A DNA stretch of 58,920 bases from Arthrobacter sp. UNC362MFTsu5.1 (GCF_000685965.1 NZ_JMLE01000027.1:1-58920); one strand, 5' to 3'; shown: positions 1 through 9,738, counted from the stretch's first letter. Notes: generated by a model from the letters alone, not told the origin. Numbers and translations: made by a program.

Positions 1-1
1 C

Positions 2-784
2 CCGCCGCTGCCCGCGCTGCCCACCATCAGCGGAACAGTTCCGGGTGACTCCTTCGCCCAGGCCGTGTCCCAGGTGATCATCGCCGCCAGCAAGGACGAC
101 ACCCTTCCGATCCTCACGGGCGTTCGGATGGAGATCGAAGACGATCTCATCACCCTCCTCGCTACGGACCGCTACCGTCTGGCCATGCGCGAAGTGCCGT
201 GGAAGCCCGTTACCCCCGGGATCTCCACCAGCGCCCTGGTCAAGGCCAAGACCCTCAACGAAGTTGCCAAAACTCTCGGCAACAGCGGCGACATCAACCT
301 CGCCCTCGCCGACGATGACAGCCGGCTGATCGGATTCGAAAGCGGCGGACGCACCACCACGTCCCTGCTGGTGGACGGCGACTACCCCAAAATCCGTTCG
401 CTGTTCCCGGATGCCACACCGATTCACGCAACTGTCCAGACCCAGGAACTGGTCGAAGCCGTCCGGCGCGTCTCCCTCGTTGCCGAGCGCAACACCCCGG
501 TCCGGCTGGCGTTCACCGAAGGCCAGCTCCACCTCGACGCCGGCACCGGCGAGGACGCCCAGGCGTCGGAAGAATTGGAAGCACAGCTGACCGGCGATGA
601 GATCACGGTTGCGTTCAACCCGCACTACCTCATCGAAGGCCTCAGCGTCATCGAAACCAAGTACGTCCGGTTCTCCTTCACCACGGCACCCAAGCCCGCC
701 ATGATCACGGCACAGGCCGACGCCGACGGCGAAGACCAGGACGACTACCGTTACCTGGTCATGCCGGTGCGCCTCCCCAACTAG
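2..784 (+). CDS. dnaN: DNA polymerase III beta subunit (sliding clamp), 3' part
   Basis: This is the carboxy-terminal 260 residues of the beta sliding clamp, the ring that tethers DNA polymerase III to template DNA. The reading frame is open to the left edge, so the start lies outside the window and roughly the first 110 residues are missing. Recognisable clamp sequence includes ILTGVRMEIEDD, LLATDRYRLAMREV and the carboxy end YLVMPVRLPN, which matches the conserved MPMR.P clamp tail. The next gene is gnd on the same strand, then recF, the usual actinobacterial order downstream of dnaA. The dnaA-dnaN intergenic region, where oriC is expected, is just outside the window. Confidence 0.97.
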   Translation, partial: PPLPALPTISGTVPGDSFAQAVSQVIIAASKDDTLPILTGVRMEIEDDLITLLATDRYRLAMREVPWKPVTPGISTSALVKAKTLNEVAKTLGNSGDINLALADDDSRLIGFESGGRTTTSLLVDGDYPKIRSLFPDATPIHATVQTQELVEAVRRVSLVAERNTPVRLAFTEGQLHLDAGTGEDAQASEELEAQLTGDEITVAFNPHYLIEGLSVIETKYVRFSFTTAPKPAMITAQADADGEDQDDYRYLVMPVRLPN

Positions 785-891
785 GTAGCAGCTGATGTCG
801 TTATGGGCAGCCAAAACGACATCTAATGCGACCCCGTTGGGCCCGCCATCGCAGCCCCTCCACCACACCAGCGCAGAAAAGAGTTCCTACC

Positions 892-1776
892 GTGCACATC
901 GGACTGATCGGCCTTGGAAAAATGGGTTTCAACATGCGCGAGAGGCTGCGCAAGGGGGGCATTGAGGTCACGGGCTTCGACCGCAACCCTGACGTCACGG
1001 ACGTCGCCACCGTGGACGAGCTCATCGCAGTCGTTCCGGCTCCGCGCGTCGTCTGGGTCATGGTTCCGGCCGGCGAAATCACTGATGCGGTGATCACCGA
1101 ACTGGGTTCCAAGCTCGACGCCGGCGACCTGGTGATCGACGGCGGCAACTCCCGCTTCACGGAAGACCAGAAGCATGGTGCCGCGCTGGCCGAGAAGGGC
1201 ATCCGGTTCGCTGACTGCGGTGTGTCCGGCGGAGTCTGGGGCCTGCAAAACGGTTACGGACTGATGGCCGGCGGCGATGCCGCCGACATCGAACGGGCGA
1301 TGCCCGCATTCGATGCGCTCCGTCCCGAAGGCGACCGCGCGGACAGCTTCGTCCACGTTGGCGGCATCGGTGCAGGCCATTACGCGAAGATGGTGCACAA
1401 CGGCATCGAGTACGGGCTGATGCAGGCCTACGCGGAAGGCTATGAGCTGCTGGCCGCCAAGGACATCGTGACCGACCTGCCGGGAACCTTCCGCGCCTGG
1501 CAGAAGGGGACCGTTGTCCGCTCCTGGCTGCTGGACCTTATGGTGAAGGCACTGGACGAGGACCCGGGCCTGGCCTCGATCGATGACTACGTCGAGGATT
1601 CCGGGGAAGGCCGCTGGACCGTTGAGGAGGCAATCGCCAACGCCGTTCCTGCCCCGGCCATTACAGCTGCGCTGTTTGCGCGTTTCTCCTCCCGCGAGGA
1701 CAATTCCCCGGCCATGAAGATGGTGTCCGCCCTGCGGCACCAGTTCGGCGGGCATGCCACCCGCCCGGCCAAGTAG
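892..1776 (+). CDS. gnd: 6-phosphogluconate dehydrogenase, decarboxylating (short form)
   Basis: A 294-residue NAD(P)-dependent dehydrogenase that would convert 6-phosphogluconate to ribulose 5-phosphate and CO2 in the pentose phosphate pathway. The amino end has the Rossmann motif GLGKMGFNM. It is followed by DGGNSRFTEDQ, the substrate-binding segment GVSGGVWGLQNGYGLMAGG and the catalytic-region helix AKMVHNGIEYGLMQAYAEGYE. At about 300 residues it belongs to the short GntZ/YqeC-like class rather than the 470-residue enzyme. I chose the GTG at 892 because Rossmann homology begins there; the frame stays open back to 826 but that extension looks non-coding. The position between dnaN and recF is typical of Arthrobacter relatives. 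Confidence 0.94.
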   Translation: MHIGLIGLGKMGFNMRERLRKGGIEVTGFDRNPDVTDVATVDELIAVVPAPRVVWVMVPAGEITDAVITELGSKLDAGDLVIDGGNSRFTEDQKHGAALAEKGIRFADCGVSGGVWGLQNGYGLMAGGDAADIERAMPAFDALRPEGDRADSFVHVGGIGAGHYAKMVHNGIEYGLMQAYAEGYELLAAKDIVTDLPGTFRAWQKGTVVRSWLLDLMVKALDEDPGLASIDDYVEDSGEGRWTVEEAIANAVPAPAITAALFARFSSREDNSPAMKMVSALRHQFGGHATRPAK

Positions 1777-1779
1777 CAG

Positions 1780-1806
1780 CAGTCCGAGCAGTCCGAGCAG
1801 TCCGGG
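1780..1806. repeat. Three tandem copies of a 9-bp unit
   Basis: The unit CAGTCCGAG occurs three times in tandem (third copy CAGTCCGGG) in the short gap between the gnd stop and the recF start. It resembles the CAGTCCGG units found again near 10.06-10.13 kb. No function can be assigned. Confidence 0.7.
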
Positions 1807-1821
1807 AATCCTGAAGACGGC

Positions 1822-3027
1822 GTGTACCTAGAAAAGCTTTCGCTGACCGATTTTCGCAGCTATGCCCAGGTGGACCTCTCCTTCGAACCCGGAGTGACGG
1901 TCCTCGTGGGGTACAACGGCATCGGCAAGACCAACCTCATGGAGGCCATCGGGTACCTGGCCACGCTGAGTTCACACCGTGTCAGTTCGGATGCTCCGCT
2001 TCTGCGCTTTGGTACCGAACGGGCACTGATCCGGGCCAAGCTGGTTCGGGGCGAGCAGTCCACTGTGCTGGAACTGGAAATCAACGGAAGCCGTGCCAAC
2101 CGCGGACGCATCAACCGCAGCAACCCAGTCCGTGCCCGGGACATCCTGGGCATCTGCCAGACGGTGCTTTTTGCGCCGGAGGACCTTGCCCTGGTGAAGG
2201 GTGATCCCTCCAACCGCCGGCGTTTCCTGGACGAGTTGCTGGTCAGCCTCATGCCGCGGCATTCCGCCACGCGGACTGATTATGATCGTGTGCTCAAGCA
2301 GCGCAACGCCCTTCTCAAATCAGGCCGGACCGGTAAGTTCACTGCCGGGCACGAGGCAACCCTGGATGTGTGGGACCAGCACATGGCCAAGGCCGGTGCC
2401 GAACTGCTGCACGCCCGGCTGGAACTGGTGGAAAGAATCCGGCCCCACCTGAGAGAGGCTTACGCGCAGTTGACCGACGGGTCCAAGGAAGCGGACGCGA
2501 TCTACCGGTCCACGCTCCAGGACATGATGGACGACGACGGCGCCAGCCCGGGTTTCGCCGCGGAACCCGCCGCCGTCGAACGCGTCGAAGACCTCCGGGA
2601 ACTGTCCGTTGAGGACCTGACCGAACGCTATGTGCAGGCTTTTGCGGCCTCCCGGCGCAAGGAACTGGAACGGGGCGTTTCCCTGGTGGGTCCGCACCGG
2701 GACGACGTCGAACTCATCCTCGGCGAAGCGCCGGCCAAGGGGTATGCCTCGCACGGCGAAACATGGTCCATGTGCCTCTCCCTGCGGCTGGCGTCCTACT
2801 ACGTGATGCTCGATGACGCCCGCACAGGCGGGTCCGCACCGATCCTCATCCTCGACGATGTGTTTGCCGAACTCGACGTCCAGCGGCGGCGTAAACTGGC
2901 GGCAATAGTATCCGGCGCCGAACAGGTGCTGGTCACCGCCGCCGTCGACGCCGACATACCGGAAGAACTGGCCGGGCGGCGGGTGAAGGTGGTCCCCGGA
3001 GGAATCGATGAGTCGGAATCCCGATGA
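1822..3027 (+). CDS. recF: DNA replication and repair protein RecF
   Basis: RecF is an SMC-like ATPase that binds gapped DNA and loads RecA with RecO and RecR. The 401-residue product begins YLEKLSLTDFRSYAQVDL. It has the Walker A motif GYNGIGKTNLMEA near residue 29 and the Walker B segment ILILDDVFAELD near residue 340. SLVGPHRDDVEL and the MCLSLRLASYYV helix in between are typical of the family. The start is a GTG at 1822. The stop overlaps the start of the DUF721 gene in an ATGA arrangement, so the two are probably translationally coupled. Confidence 0.96.
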   Translation: MYLEKLSLTDFRSYAQVDLSFEPGVTVLVGYNGIGKTNLMEAIGYLATLSSHRVSSDAPLLRFGTERALIRAKLVRGEQSTVLELEINGSRANRGRINRSNPVRARDILGICQTVLFAPEDLALVKGDPSNRRRFLDELLVSLMPRHSATRTDYDRVLKQRNALLKSGRTGKFTAGHEATLDVWDQHMAKAGAELLHARLELVERIRPHLREAYAQLTDGSKEADAIYRSTLQDMMDDDGASPGFAAEPAAVERVEDLRELSVEDLTERYVQAFAASRRKELERGVSLVGPHRDDVELILGEAPAKGYASHGETWSMCLSLRLASYYVMLDDARTGGSAPILILDDVFAELDVQRRRKLAAIVSGAEQVLVTAAVDADIPEELAGRRVKVVPGGIDESESR

Positions 3028-3581
3028 GTAAGGATGCTGGCGGCCTGCAGCCGGGCCGCGATCCGGACGAAATAGATGCGCCCCAGGCGGCGCTTAACCG
3101 GATGCGCGAAGCTGCCGCTGCCCGCGGCGAAATCCGGCGCAAGTCCCCGCTGCCCGGAGGCGGAGCCAAGAAGCCGGAACGCAGCGCCGGCGGAACACGG
3201 GGATTCACCCAGTTCCACGGCACGGGCCGCGACCCGTTGGGCCTGGGGAAAGTGGTGGGACGCCTCGTGGCCGAACGGGGCTGGACTTCGCCGGTTGCCG
3301 TCGGATCCGTGATGGCCGAGTGGAGCACGCTCGTTGGCCCTGAAATTTCGGCACACTGCACGCCGGAAAGCTTTACCGACACCACGCTCCACGTGCGGTG
3401 CGACTCCACCGCGTGGGCAACCCAGTTGCGCCTGCTCAGCTTCAGTCTCCTCGAGAAATTCCGGAGCGAACTGGGCGAAGGCGTCGTGACCAAGATCCAG
3501 GTCCTCGGGCCTGCGGCGCCTAGCTGGCGGAAGGGCGGACGGACAGTCAACGGCCGCGGTCCCCGGGATACTTACGGATAG
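3024..3581 (+). CDS. DUF721 / DciA-like protein
   Basis: A 185-residue protein of the DUF721 family, which includes DciA, the ancestral loader or operator of the replicative helicase DnaB. The amino half (to about residue 70) is charged, low-complexity and probably disordered. The conserved domain follows: LGKVVGRLVAERGWTSPV, then VMAEWSTLVGPEISAHCTPESF, then LHVRCDSTAWATQLRLLS. Its ATG overlaps the recF stop by four bases. The position between recF and gyrB is conserved in actinobacteria. The family call is firm; a role in helicase loading in this organism is inferred from family knowledge. Confidence 0.9.
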   Translation: MSKDAGGLQPGRDPDEIDAPQAALNRMREAAAARGEIRRKSPLPGGGAKKPERSAGGTRGFTQFHGTGRDPLGLGKVVGRLVAERGWTSPVAVGSVMAEWSTLVGPEISAHCTPESFTDTTLHVRCDSTAWATQLRLLSFSLLEKFRSELGEGVVTKIQVLGPAAPSWRKGGRTVNGRGPRDTYG

Positions 3582-3951
3582 CAACCGGCTGTGGCGGCCC
3601 GCCGGATTTCCGCGGCCGCCGTCCCCGACCCTTGAAAAATGGCCAAACGGCGTGTAGGGCGCTCTAACGCCCCTGGGCCGTATAGGAACCCAGAGACGGT
3701 ACCCCTGGAGCCTTGCAGGCGGGGCCAATGGCCTGTCAGCACCATATTCCCGCGCGTTTGCGGCCCTGGAATGCGGGATTACGCTCTCCAGCACGGTAGA
3801 ATCGGGGTAGATAACTGGGCGCCGGTGAAACGTTGACTGAGTCCGTTTTTCGGCGCTTTTCCTGCGGCCGGGGCACGGTTCCGCCAGTCAACGAAGTAAT
3901 CGGCGTTATCAGTGACGTGCCTGTTGGCAGGAGCCTCTTCTATCGGAGACG
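3582..3951 (+). other. Intergenic leader region before gyrB
   Basis: About 370 bases without a convincing gene. It presumably holds the gyrB-gyrA promoter and leader. A TAGAAT hexamer at 3797-3802 could be a -10 element, but I see no good -35 at the right distance. TTGACT at 3834-3839 could be a -35 for a later start, without a clear -10. No riboswitch or terminator hairpin is evident. Confidence 0.4.
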
Positions 3952-6084
3952 GTGACGGCCGGCCATACGAATACAGAGGAGTCGAAAGCGCCTGTGGCTA
4001 ACGACAATGCAGATATCCCGGCAGTGGAACCCGCAGCTGAGGATGCCCGTACAACTGATGCGCCGGCGGAGGCAGCCGAACGCAAGGGATACGGTGCGAG
4101 CGACATCACCGTCCTTGAAGGACTGGAAGCTGTTCGGAAACGTCCCGGCATGTATATCGGGTCCACGGGACCCCGCGGACTCCACCACCTTGTGTATGAA
4201 GTGGTGGACAACTCCGTGGATGAGGCCTTGGCAGGCTACTGCACCCACATTGAGATTGTTCTCCAGGCCGACGGCGGCGTCAAAGTGGTTGATGACGGCC
4301 GCGGCATCCCGGTGGACATGCACCCCACCGAGCACAAGCCCACGGTTGAGGTTGTAATGACCATCCTGCACGCCGGCGGAAAGTTCGGCGGCGGCGGATA
4401 TGCCGTTTCCGGCGGCCTCCACGGCGTGGGTATTTCAGTGGTGAATGCCCTCTCCAGCCGGGTGGATACCGAAGTCCGGCGCCAGGGCCATGTCTGGCGG
4501 ATGTCCTTCGCCGACGGCGGCAAGCCCCAGGGCAGCCTGGTCCAGGGTGAAGAGACAGACCAGACCGGGACCACCCAGACCTTCTACCCGGACGCCAGCA
4601 TTTTTGAGGTCACGGAATTCGACTTCGAGACGCTTCGTGCCCGGTTCCAGCAGATGGCGTTCCTCAACAAGGGCCTGCGCATCACGCTGACGGACGAACG
4701 CCGCGTTGCCCAGGAAGGCTCGGAGGACGAGGACCTGGATCTCGACGCCGTTCCCACCGAGGGTGAAGTGGCCGCCGAATTCCGCACGGTTGTGTACCAG
4801 TACGACGACGGCCTGCTGGACTACGTGAAGCACCTTAACTCCGGCAAGAAGGTTGATGTTGTCCACGAGGACGTCATCGCCTTCGAAACCGAGGACAAGG
4901 AACGGAAGATCGCCCTGGAAATGGCGATGCAGTGGACCAATGCGTACTCTGAAAGCGTCCACACCTATGCCAACACCATCAACACCCATGAGGGCGGCAC
5001 CCACGAAGAGGGCTTCCGGGCCGCGATGACGTCGCTCATCAACCGCTACGCGCGCGAGAAGAACATCATCAAGGAAAAGGATGACAACCTCACCGGTGAT
5101 GACATCCGTGAAGGACTCACCGCCGTCATTTCCGTGAAGCTGGCGGAACCGCAGTTTGAAGGCCAGACCAAGACCAAACTCGGCAACTCCGAGGTCAAGG
5201 GCTTCGTCCAGCGCGTGGTCACCGACGGCCTGGGTGACTGGCTGGAGCGCAATCCCGGTCCGGCACGCGATGTGATCCGCAAGGCGATTTCCGCAGCCCA
5301 GGCCCGGATGGCAGCCCGCAAGGCCCGCGACAACGCGCGCCGCAAGAGCCCGCTGGAGTCCTTCGGCATGCCGGGCAAGCTCTCCGACTGCTCGTCCAAG
5401 GACCCGGAGAAGTGCGAGGTCTACATCGTGGAGGGCGACTCCGCCGGCGGTTCCGCCAAGCGCGGCCGCAACCCCGAAACGCAGGCCATCCTCCCGCTGC
5501 GCGGCAAGATCCTGAACGTGGAACGGGCACGGCTGGACAAGGCCCTCGGCAACAACGAGGTCCAGTCCATGATCACGGCATTTGGTACGGGTATTGGCGA
5601 GGACTTCGACCTGAGCAAGCTCCGGTACCACAAAATCGTCCTCATGGCCGATGCCGACGTTGACGGGCAGCACATCACGACGCTGCTGATGACGCTGCTG
5701 TTCCGGTACATGCGCCCGCTGATTGAAAACGGATACGTATACCTGGCCCAGCCGCCGCTGTACCGCATCAAGTGGTCCAATGCTCCGCACGACTACGTCT
5801 ACAGCGACCGCGAACGCGATGCCCGGCTTGTTGCCGGCCAGGCCGCCGGGCGCCGCATCCCGAAGGACAACGGCATCCAGCGCTACAAGGGCCTTGGCGA
5901 GATGGACTACACGGAACTGTGGGACACCACCATGGACCCCGACCACCGCACACTCCTGCAGGTCACCATGGACGACGCCCTCGCGGCTGACCAGATCTTC
6001 ACCGTGCTGATGGGCGAGGACGTTGAATCACGCCGAAACTTCATTCAGCAGAACGCCAAGGATGTCCGGTTCCTGGATATCTAG
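3952..6084 (+). CDS. gyrB: DNA gyrase subunit B
   Basis: The ATPase subunit of DNA gyrase, which with GyrA introduces negative supercoils. The GHKL ATPase domain shows RKRPGMYIGSTGPRGLHHLVYE, DDGRGIPVDMH and GGLHGVGISVVNA. The TOPRIM domain shows EGDSAGGSAKRGRNPETQAILPLRGK and DADVDGQHI. The frame is 710 residues from GTG 3952. A second GTG at 3994 would give 696 residues starting VANDNAD, with GAGGAG 12 bases upstream. The first 14 residues are therefore uncertain, since the 3952 start has GGAG only three bases away. gyrA follows after about 60 bases. Confidence 0.96.
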   Translation: MTAGHTNTEESKAPVANDNADIPAVEPAAEDARTTDAPAEAAERKGYGASDITVLEGLEAVRKRPGMYIGSTGPRGLHHLVYEVVDNSVDEALAGYCTHIEIVLQADGGVKVVDDGRGIPVDMHPTEHKPTVEVVMTILHAGGKFGGGGYAVSGGLHGVGISVVNALSSRVDTEVRRQGHVWRMSFADGGKPQGSLVQGEETDQTGTTQTFYPDASIFEVTEFDFETLRARFQQMAFLNKGLRITLTDERRVAQEGSEDEDLDLDAVPTEGEVAAEFRTVVYQYDDGLLDYVKHLNSGKKVDVVHEDVIAFETEDKERKIALEMAMQWTNAYSESVHTYANTINTHEGGTHEEGFRAAMTSLINRYAREKNIIKEKDDNLTGDDIREGLTAVISVKLAEPQFEGQTKTKLGNSEVKGFVQRVVTDGLGDWLERNPGPARDVIRKAISAAQARMAARKARDNARRKSPLESFGMPGKLSDCSSKDPEKCEVYIVEGDSAGGSAKRGRNPETQAILPLRGKILNVERARLDKALGNNEVQSMITAFGTGIGEDFDLSKLRYHKIVLMADADVDGQHITTLLMTLLFRYMRPLIENGYVYLAQPPLYRIKWSNAPHDYVYSDRERDARLVAGQAAGRRIPKDNGIQRYKGLGEMDYTELWDTTMDPDHRTLLQVTMDDALAADQIFTVLMGEDVESRRNFIQQNAKDVRFLDI

Positions 6085-6145
6085 AGCTCCACAAGAGCCT
6101 AAATATCCCTGAAGCGACATATACCTGAAACGGAAAATATAGACT

Positions 6146-8854
6146 ATGAGTGACGAAACACCCGAGGTTCCCGCGGACTCCGCCGGACCCGTCGAGCCCG
6201 TCCTGGAGGGCGATGTGCTGGTGGACCGCGTGGAGCAGGTGGATCTGCAGACGGAAATGCAGCGGTCCTACCTGGACTACGCCATGGCCGTTATTGTCGG
6301 CCGCGCGCTGCCGGACGTCCGCGACGGCCTGAAGCCAGTCCACCGCCGCGTTCTCTACGCCATGTTCGACGGCGGCTACCGCCCGGACCGCTCCTTCAAC
6401 AAGTGCGCCCGTGTGGTGGGCGAGGTCATGGGCCAGTACCACCCGCACGGCGACACAGCCATCTACGATGCCCTGGTCCGCCTGATCCAGGACTGGACCA
6501 TGCGCTACCCATTGGCGCTGGGGCAGGGGAACTTCGGTTCGCCGGGAAACGATGGCGCGGCTGCACCGCGGTACACGGAAACGAAGATGGCCCCGCTGGC
6601 CATGGAAATGGTCCGGGACATCGACGAGGAAACCGTCGATTTCCAGGACAACTATGACGGCAAGAACCAGGAACCCACCATCCTGCCGGCCCGGTTCCCC
6701 AACCTGCTGGTCAACGGCTCCTCGGGTATCGCCGTCGGCATGGCCACGAACATTCCGCCGCACAACCTCCGCGAGGTTGCCGACGGCGTGCAGTGGTACC
6801 TGGCCAACCCGACGGCAAGCCGCGAAGAGCTGCTGGAAGAACTCCTGCTCCGGATTAAGGGACCGGACTTCCCGACCGGCGCCACGATCCTGGGCCACAA
6901 GGGCATCGAGGACGCCTACCGTACGGGCCGCGGCTCCATCACGATGCGCGCCGTGGTGAATGTTGAGGAACTCCAGGGCCGCACCTGCCTGGTGGTCACG
7001 GAGCTGCCGTACCAGGCCAACCCGGACAACCTGGCCATCAAGATCGCCGAACTCGTCAAGGACGGGAAGATCTCCGGCATCGCCGACCTCCGTGACGAGA
7101 CCTCGGGCCGCACCGGGCAGCGGCTGGTGATCGTGCTCAAGCGTGATGCCGTGGCCAAGGTAGTGCTGAACAACCTCTACAAGCACACCCAGCTGCAGGA
7201 CAACTTCGCCGCCAACATGCTGGCGATTGTGGACGGCGTCCCGCGGACGTTGAGCCTCGATGCCTTCATCCGGCACTGGGTCGCCCACCAGATGGACGTC
7301 ATCGCCCGCCGGACCCGGTACCGCCTGCGCAAGGCCGAGGAAGAAGCGCACATCCTGCGCGCCCTCCTCAAGGCCCTGGACATGCTGGACGAGGTCATTG
7401 CCTTGATCCGTGCGTCCAACACCACCGAAGCTGCCAGGGACGGCCTGATGCAGTTGCTGGACATCGATGAGCTGCAGGCACGGGCCATCCTGGACATGCA
7501 GCTCCGAAGGCTGGCAGCACTGGAACGCCAGAAGATCCAGGACCGCCACGCCGAACTCGAAGCCCTGATCGCAGAGTACAACTCGATCCTGGCCTCCGAG
7601 GAGCGGCAGCGGGAGATCATCAGCACCGAACTTTCCGAGATCGTGGCCAAGCACGGGGATGACCGCCGCACGAAGATCCTGATGGGCTTCGACGGTGACA
7701 TGTCCATGGAGGACCTGATCCCCGAAGAGGAAATGGTGGTCACCATCACGCGCGGCGGCTACGTCAAGCGCACCCGCAGTGACAACTACCGCTCACAGCA
7801 GCGCGGCGGCAAGGGGATCAAGGGTGCCCAGCTGCGTGGGGACGACGTCGTGGAGCATTTCTTCGTCACCACGACGCACCACTGGCTGCTGTTCTTCACC
7901 AACCTGGGGCGCGTCTACCGGGCCAAGGCCTACGAACTCGTGGAAGCGGGGCGTGACGCCAAGGGCCAGCATGTGGCCAACCTGCTGGCCTTCCAGCCGG
8001 ATGAGCACATTGCCCAGGTCCTGGATCTCCGGGACTACCAGCACGCTCCTTACCTGGTGCTGGCCACCAAGCGGGGCCTCGTCAAGAAGACCCGCCTGGA
8101 GGACTACGACACCAACCGCTCCGCCGGCGTGATCGCCATCAACCTGCGCGACGGCGATGAACTCGTCTCCGCCCAGCTGGTTTCGGAAACTGACGACCTC
8201 ATGCTGGTTTCACGAATGGGCCAGTCCATCCGCTTCACGGCCACGGACGATGCACTGCGGCCCATGGGCCGTGCCACGTCAGGCGTGACCGGCATGAAGT
8301 TCCGCGAGGATGATGAACTGCTGGCCGCTGACGTCGTCAAGGACGGCTCGTTCGTCTTCATCGTCACCGAGGGCGGCTACGCCAAGCGGACCGCGGTGGA
8401 GGAATACCGCCTCCAGGGCCGCGGCGGGCTCGGCATCAAGGTTGGAAAATACCAGGAAGAGCGGGGCCACCTCGTAGGTGCCCTCATCGTCCAGGAAGAG
8501 GACGAAGTCCTCGTGGTTATGGAAGGCGGAAAGGTGGTCCGTTCCTCGGTGGCCGGAGTGCCTGCCAAGGGCCGCGACACCATGGGCGTCATCTTCGCGA
8601 AGCCGGACAAGAACGACCGCATCATCGAGGTGGCGCGGAACAGTGAACGCGGCCTGGAGGGCGAGGAGGCGGAAGCCACCGACCCGGAAAACCCGGCTGA
8701 AAGCCCGGCAGCCGCCGGGGATGACGTAACGTTGGCTGAAGGTGCCGGATCACATGATGGGTCCGCAGAGGCAGATTCAGCACCGGCCGTGGAATCCGAC
8801 GAGTCATCGGACGACGCTGAGCTGGACGAAGAAAATACCGGAGGTAACGAGTGA
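6146..8854 (+). CDS. gyrA: DNA gyrase subunit A
   Basis: The DNA breakage-reunion subunit of gyrase. The 902-residue product has the winged-helix segment AMAVIVGRALPDVRDGLKPVHRR and the quinolone-determining segment YHPHGDTAIYDALVR, with Thr where E. coli has Ser83. The active-site tyrosine is in APRYTETKM, near residue 143. The carboxy-terminal beta-pinwheel starts with the GyrA box QQRGGKGIKG, which marks it as gyrase rather than topoisomerase IV. The last 70 residues are an acidic Ala/Glu/Asp tail. The stop overlaps the GTG of the next gene by four bases. Confidence 0.97.
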   Translation: MSDETPEVPADSAGPVEPVLEGDVLVDRVEQVDLQTEMQRSYLDYAMAVIVGRALPDVRDGLKPVHRRVLYAMFDGGYRPDRSFNKCARVVGEVMGQYHPHGDTAIYDALVRLIQDWTMRYPLALGQGNFGSPGNDGAAAPRYTETKMAPLAMEMVRDIDEETVDFQDNYDGKNQEPTILPARFPNLLVNGSSGIAVGMATNIPPHNLREVADGVQWYLANPTASREELLEELLLRIKGPDFPTGATILGHKGIEDAYRTGRGSITMRAVVNVEELQGRTCLVVTELPYQANPDNLAIKIAELVKDGKISGIADLRDETSGRTGQRLVIVLKRDAVAKVVLNNLYKHTQLQDNFAANMLAIVDGVPRTLSLDAFIRHWVAHQMDVIARRTRYRLRKAEEEAHILRALLKALDMLDEVIALIRASNTTEAARDGLMQLLDIDELQARAILDMQLRRLAALERQKIQDRHAELEALIAEYNSILASEERQREIISTELSEIVAKHGDDRRTKILMGFDGDMSMEDLIPEEEMVVTITRGGYVKRTRSDNYRSQQRGGKGIKGAQLRGDDVVEHFFVTTTHHWLLFFTNLGRVYRAKAYELVEAGRDAKGQHVANLLAFQPDEHIAQVLDLRDYQHAPYLVLATKRGLVKKTRLEDYDTNRSAGVIAINLRDGDELVSAQLVSETDDLMLVSRMGQSIRFTATDDALRPMGRATSGVTGMKFREDDELLAADVVKDGSFVFIVTEGGYAKRTAVEEYRLQGRGGLGIKVGKYQEERGHLVGALIVQEEDEVLVVMEGGKVVRSSVAGVPAKGRDTMGVIFAKPDKNDRIIEVARNSERGLEGEEAEATDPENPAESPAAAGDDVTLAEGAGSHDGSAEADSAPAVESDESSDDAELDEENTGGNE

Positions 8855-9507
8855 GTAATTCCGACTCATATCCCAAGCCGAACAGCAACACTCCCGGCGG
8901 GATCAGGCAGCCGGCGTCCGCTCCGCGCGTGAACGCCCCCGTACGTCCCCAGCAGCGGCCGTCGACGCCGGGTGCTCCGGCGCAGCGCCCGGTGGTCCCC
9001 GGCCAGCGTCCGGCACAGGGGCAGCGCCCCGGTGTTCCGGGCCAGGCCCCCCAGGGCCAGCGGCCCGGCGTGCCCGGTCAGCGACCCGGCCAGGGCTCCG
9101 CTCAGGGTGCCCCCGGCCTGGTCAAACCGGCCCCGAAGGCCAAGGTCCGCCGTGCGCGCCTCCTCGTCAGCAAGGTGGACCCCTGGTCCGTGCTGAAGAT
9201 GGCCTTCCTGCTGTCCGTAGCCCTGGGCATCGTGACAGTCGTTGCGGCCATCGTCCTGTGGACCGTGCTGGACCTGACGGGCATCTTCGACCAGGTGGAC
9301 AGCCTGCTCGGAACGCTGGCCGGATCCGAAGGCGGCGGGTTCGAACTGAAGAAGGTTGCCTCGCTGGGCCAGGTCGCTTCCTTCGCGGTCATCATCGCCG
9401 TGGTGAACGTGGTCCTGCTGACCGCACTGTCGATGCTCTCAGCCGTGCTGTACAACATTTCCGCCACCCTCGTGGGTGGCATCGGCGTGACCCTCACGGA
9501 CGATTAG
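8851..9507 (+). CDS. DUF3566 membrane protein
   Basis: A 218-residue protein with a Pro/Gln/Gly-rich amino half (about residues 20-90, repeated GQRPG-type units) followed by the DUF3566 domain. That domain contains VSKVDPWSVLKMAFLLSVALGI and two hydrophobic segments. The family is a conserved small membrane protein encoded after gyrA throughout actinobacteria. It is suspected of a link to envelope or division functions, but its role is not established. GGAGGT five bases before the GTG at 8851 is a strong ribosome-binding site inside the gyrA 3' end, and the start overlaps the gyrA stop. Confidence 0.88.
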   Translation: MSNSDSYPKPNSNTPGGIRQPASAPRVNAPVRPQQRPSTPGAPAQRPVVPGQRPAQGQRPGVPGQAPQGQRPGVPGQRPGQGSAQGAPGLVKPAPKAKVRRARLLVSKVDPWSVLKMAFLLSVALGIVTVVAAIVLWTVLDLTGIFDQVDSLLGTLAGSEGGGFELKKVASLGQVASFAVIIAVVNVVLLTALSMLSAVLYNISATLVGGIGVTLTDD

Positions 9508-9516
9508 TCCGCGGAT

Positions 9517-9541
9517 TTTCACCGGAAATCCACCGGTGAAA
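9517..9541 (+). terminator. Possible terminator hairpin after the gyrA operon
   Basis: Arms TTCACCGG and CCGGTGAA, with A/T pairs flanking, form a short hairpin just after the DUF3566 stop. There is no strong T-run, so termination is only suggested. Confidence 0.4.
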
Positions 9542-9550
9542 TGCCTCGAT

Positions 9551-9580
9551 TTGAGATCGGGCCGGGATGTGCTGTAAAGT
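9551..9580 (+). promoter_or_regulatory. Probable promoter of tRNA-Ile
   Basis: TTGAGA (-35) and TAAAGT (-10), separated by 18 bases with TG just before the -10, lie about 25 bases upstream of the tRNA 5' end. This is the geometry expected of a stable-RNA promoter. Confidence 0.5.
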
Positions 9581-9605
9581 CATGTCTCGGCCCGATGAGG
9601 CATCG

Positions 9606-9679
9606 GGGCGTATAGCTCAGGCGGTTAGAGCGCTTCGCTGATAACGAAGAGGTCCCAGGTTCAAGTCCTGGTACGCCCA
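9606..9679 (+). tRNA. tRNA-Ile (anticodon GAT)
   Basis: A complete cloverleaf of 74 bases. Acceptor GGGCGTA pairs with TACGCCC, the anticodon stem CTTCG/CGAAG encloses loop CTGATAA with anticodon GAT, and the T loop is TTCAAGT. The 3' CCA is not encoded. tRNA-Ile followed closely by tRNA-Ala downstream of gyrA is a conserved actinobacterial arrangement. Confidence 0.97.
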
Positions 9680-9738
9680 CGGAACCTGCACAGGTTTTGA
9701 AAATGGTTCGGGTAAAACCGAACCGGAACGGGGTGCAT

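Noticed and set aside
4435..5946. 503-residue minus-strand open frame
   Set aside because: Shadow of gyrB, which carries all expected motifs.
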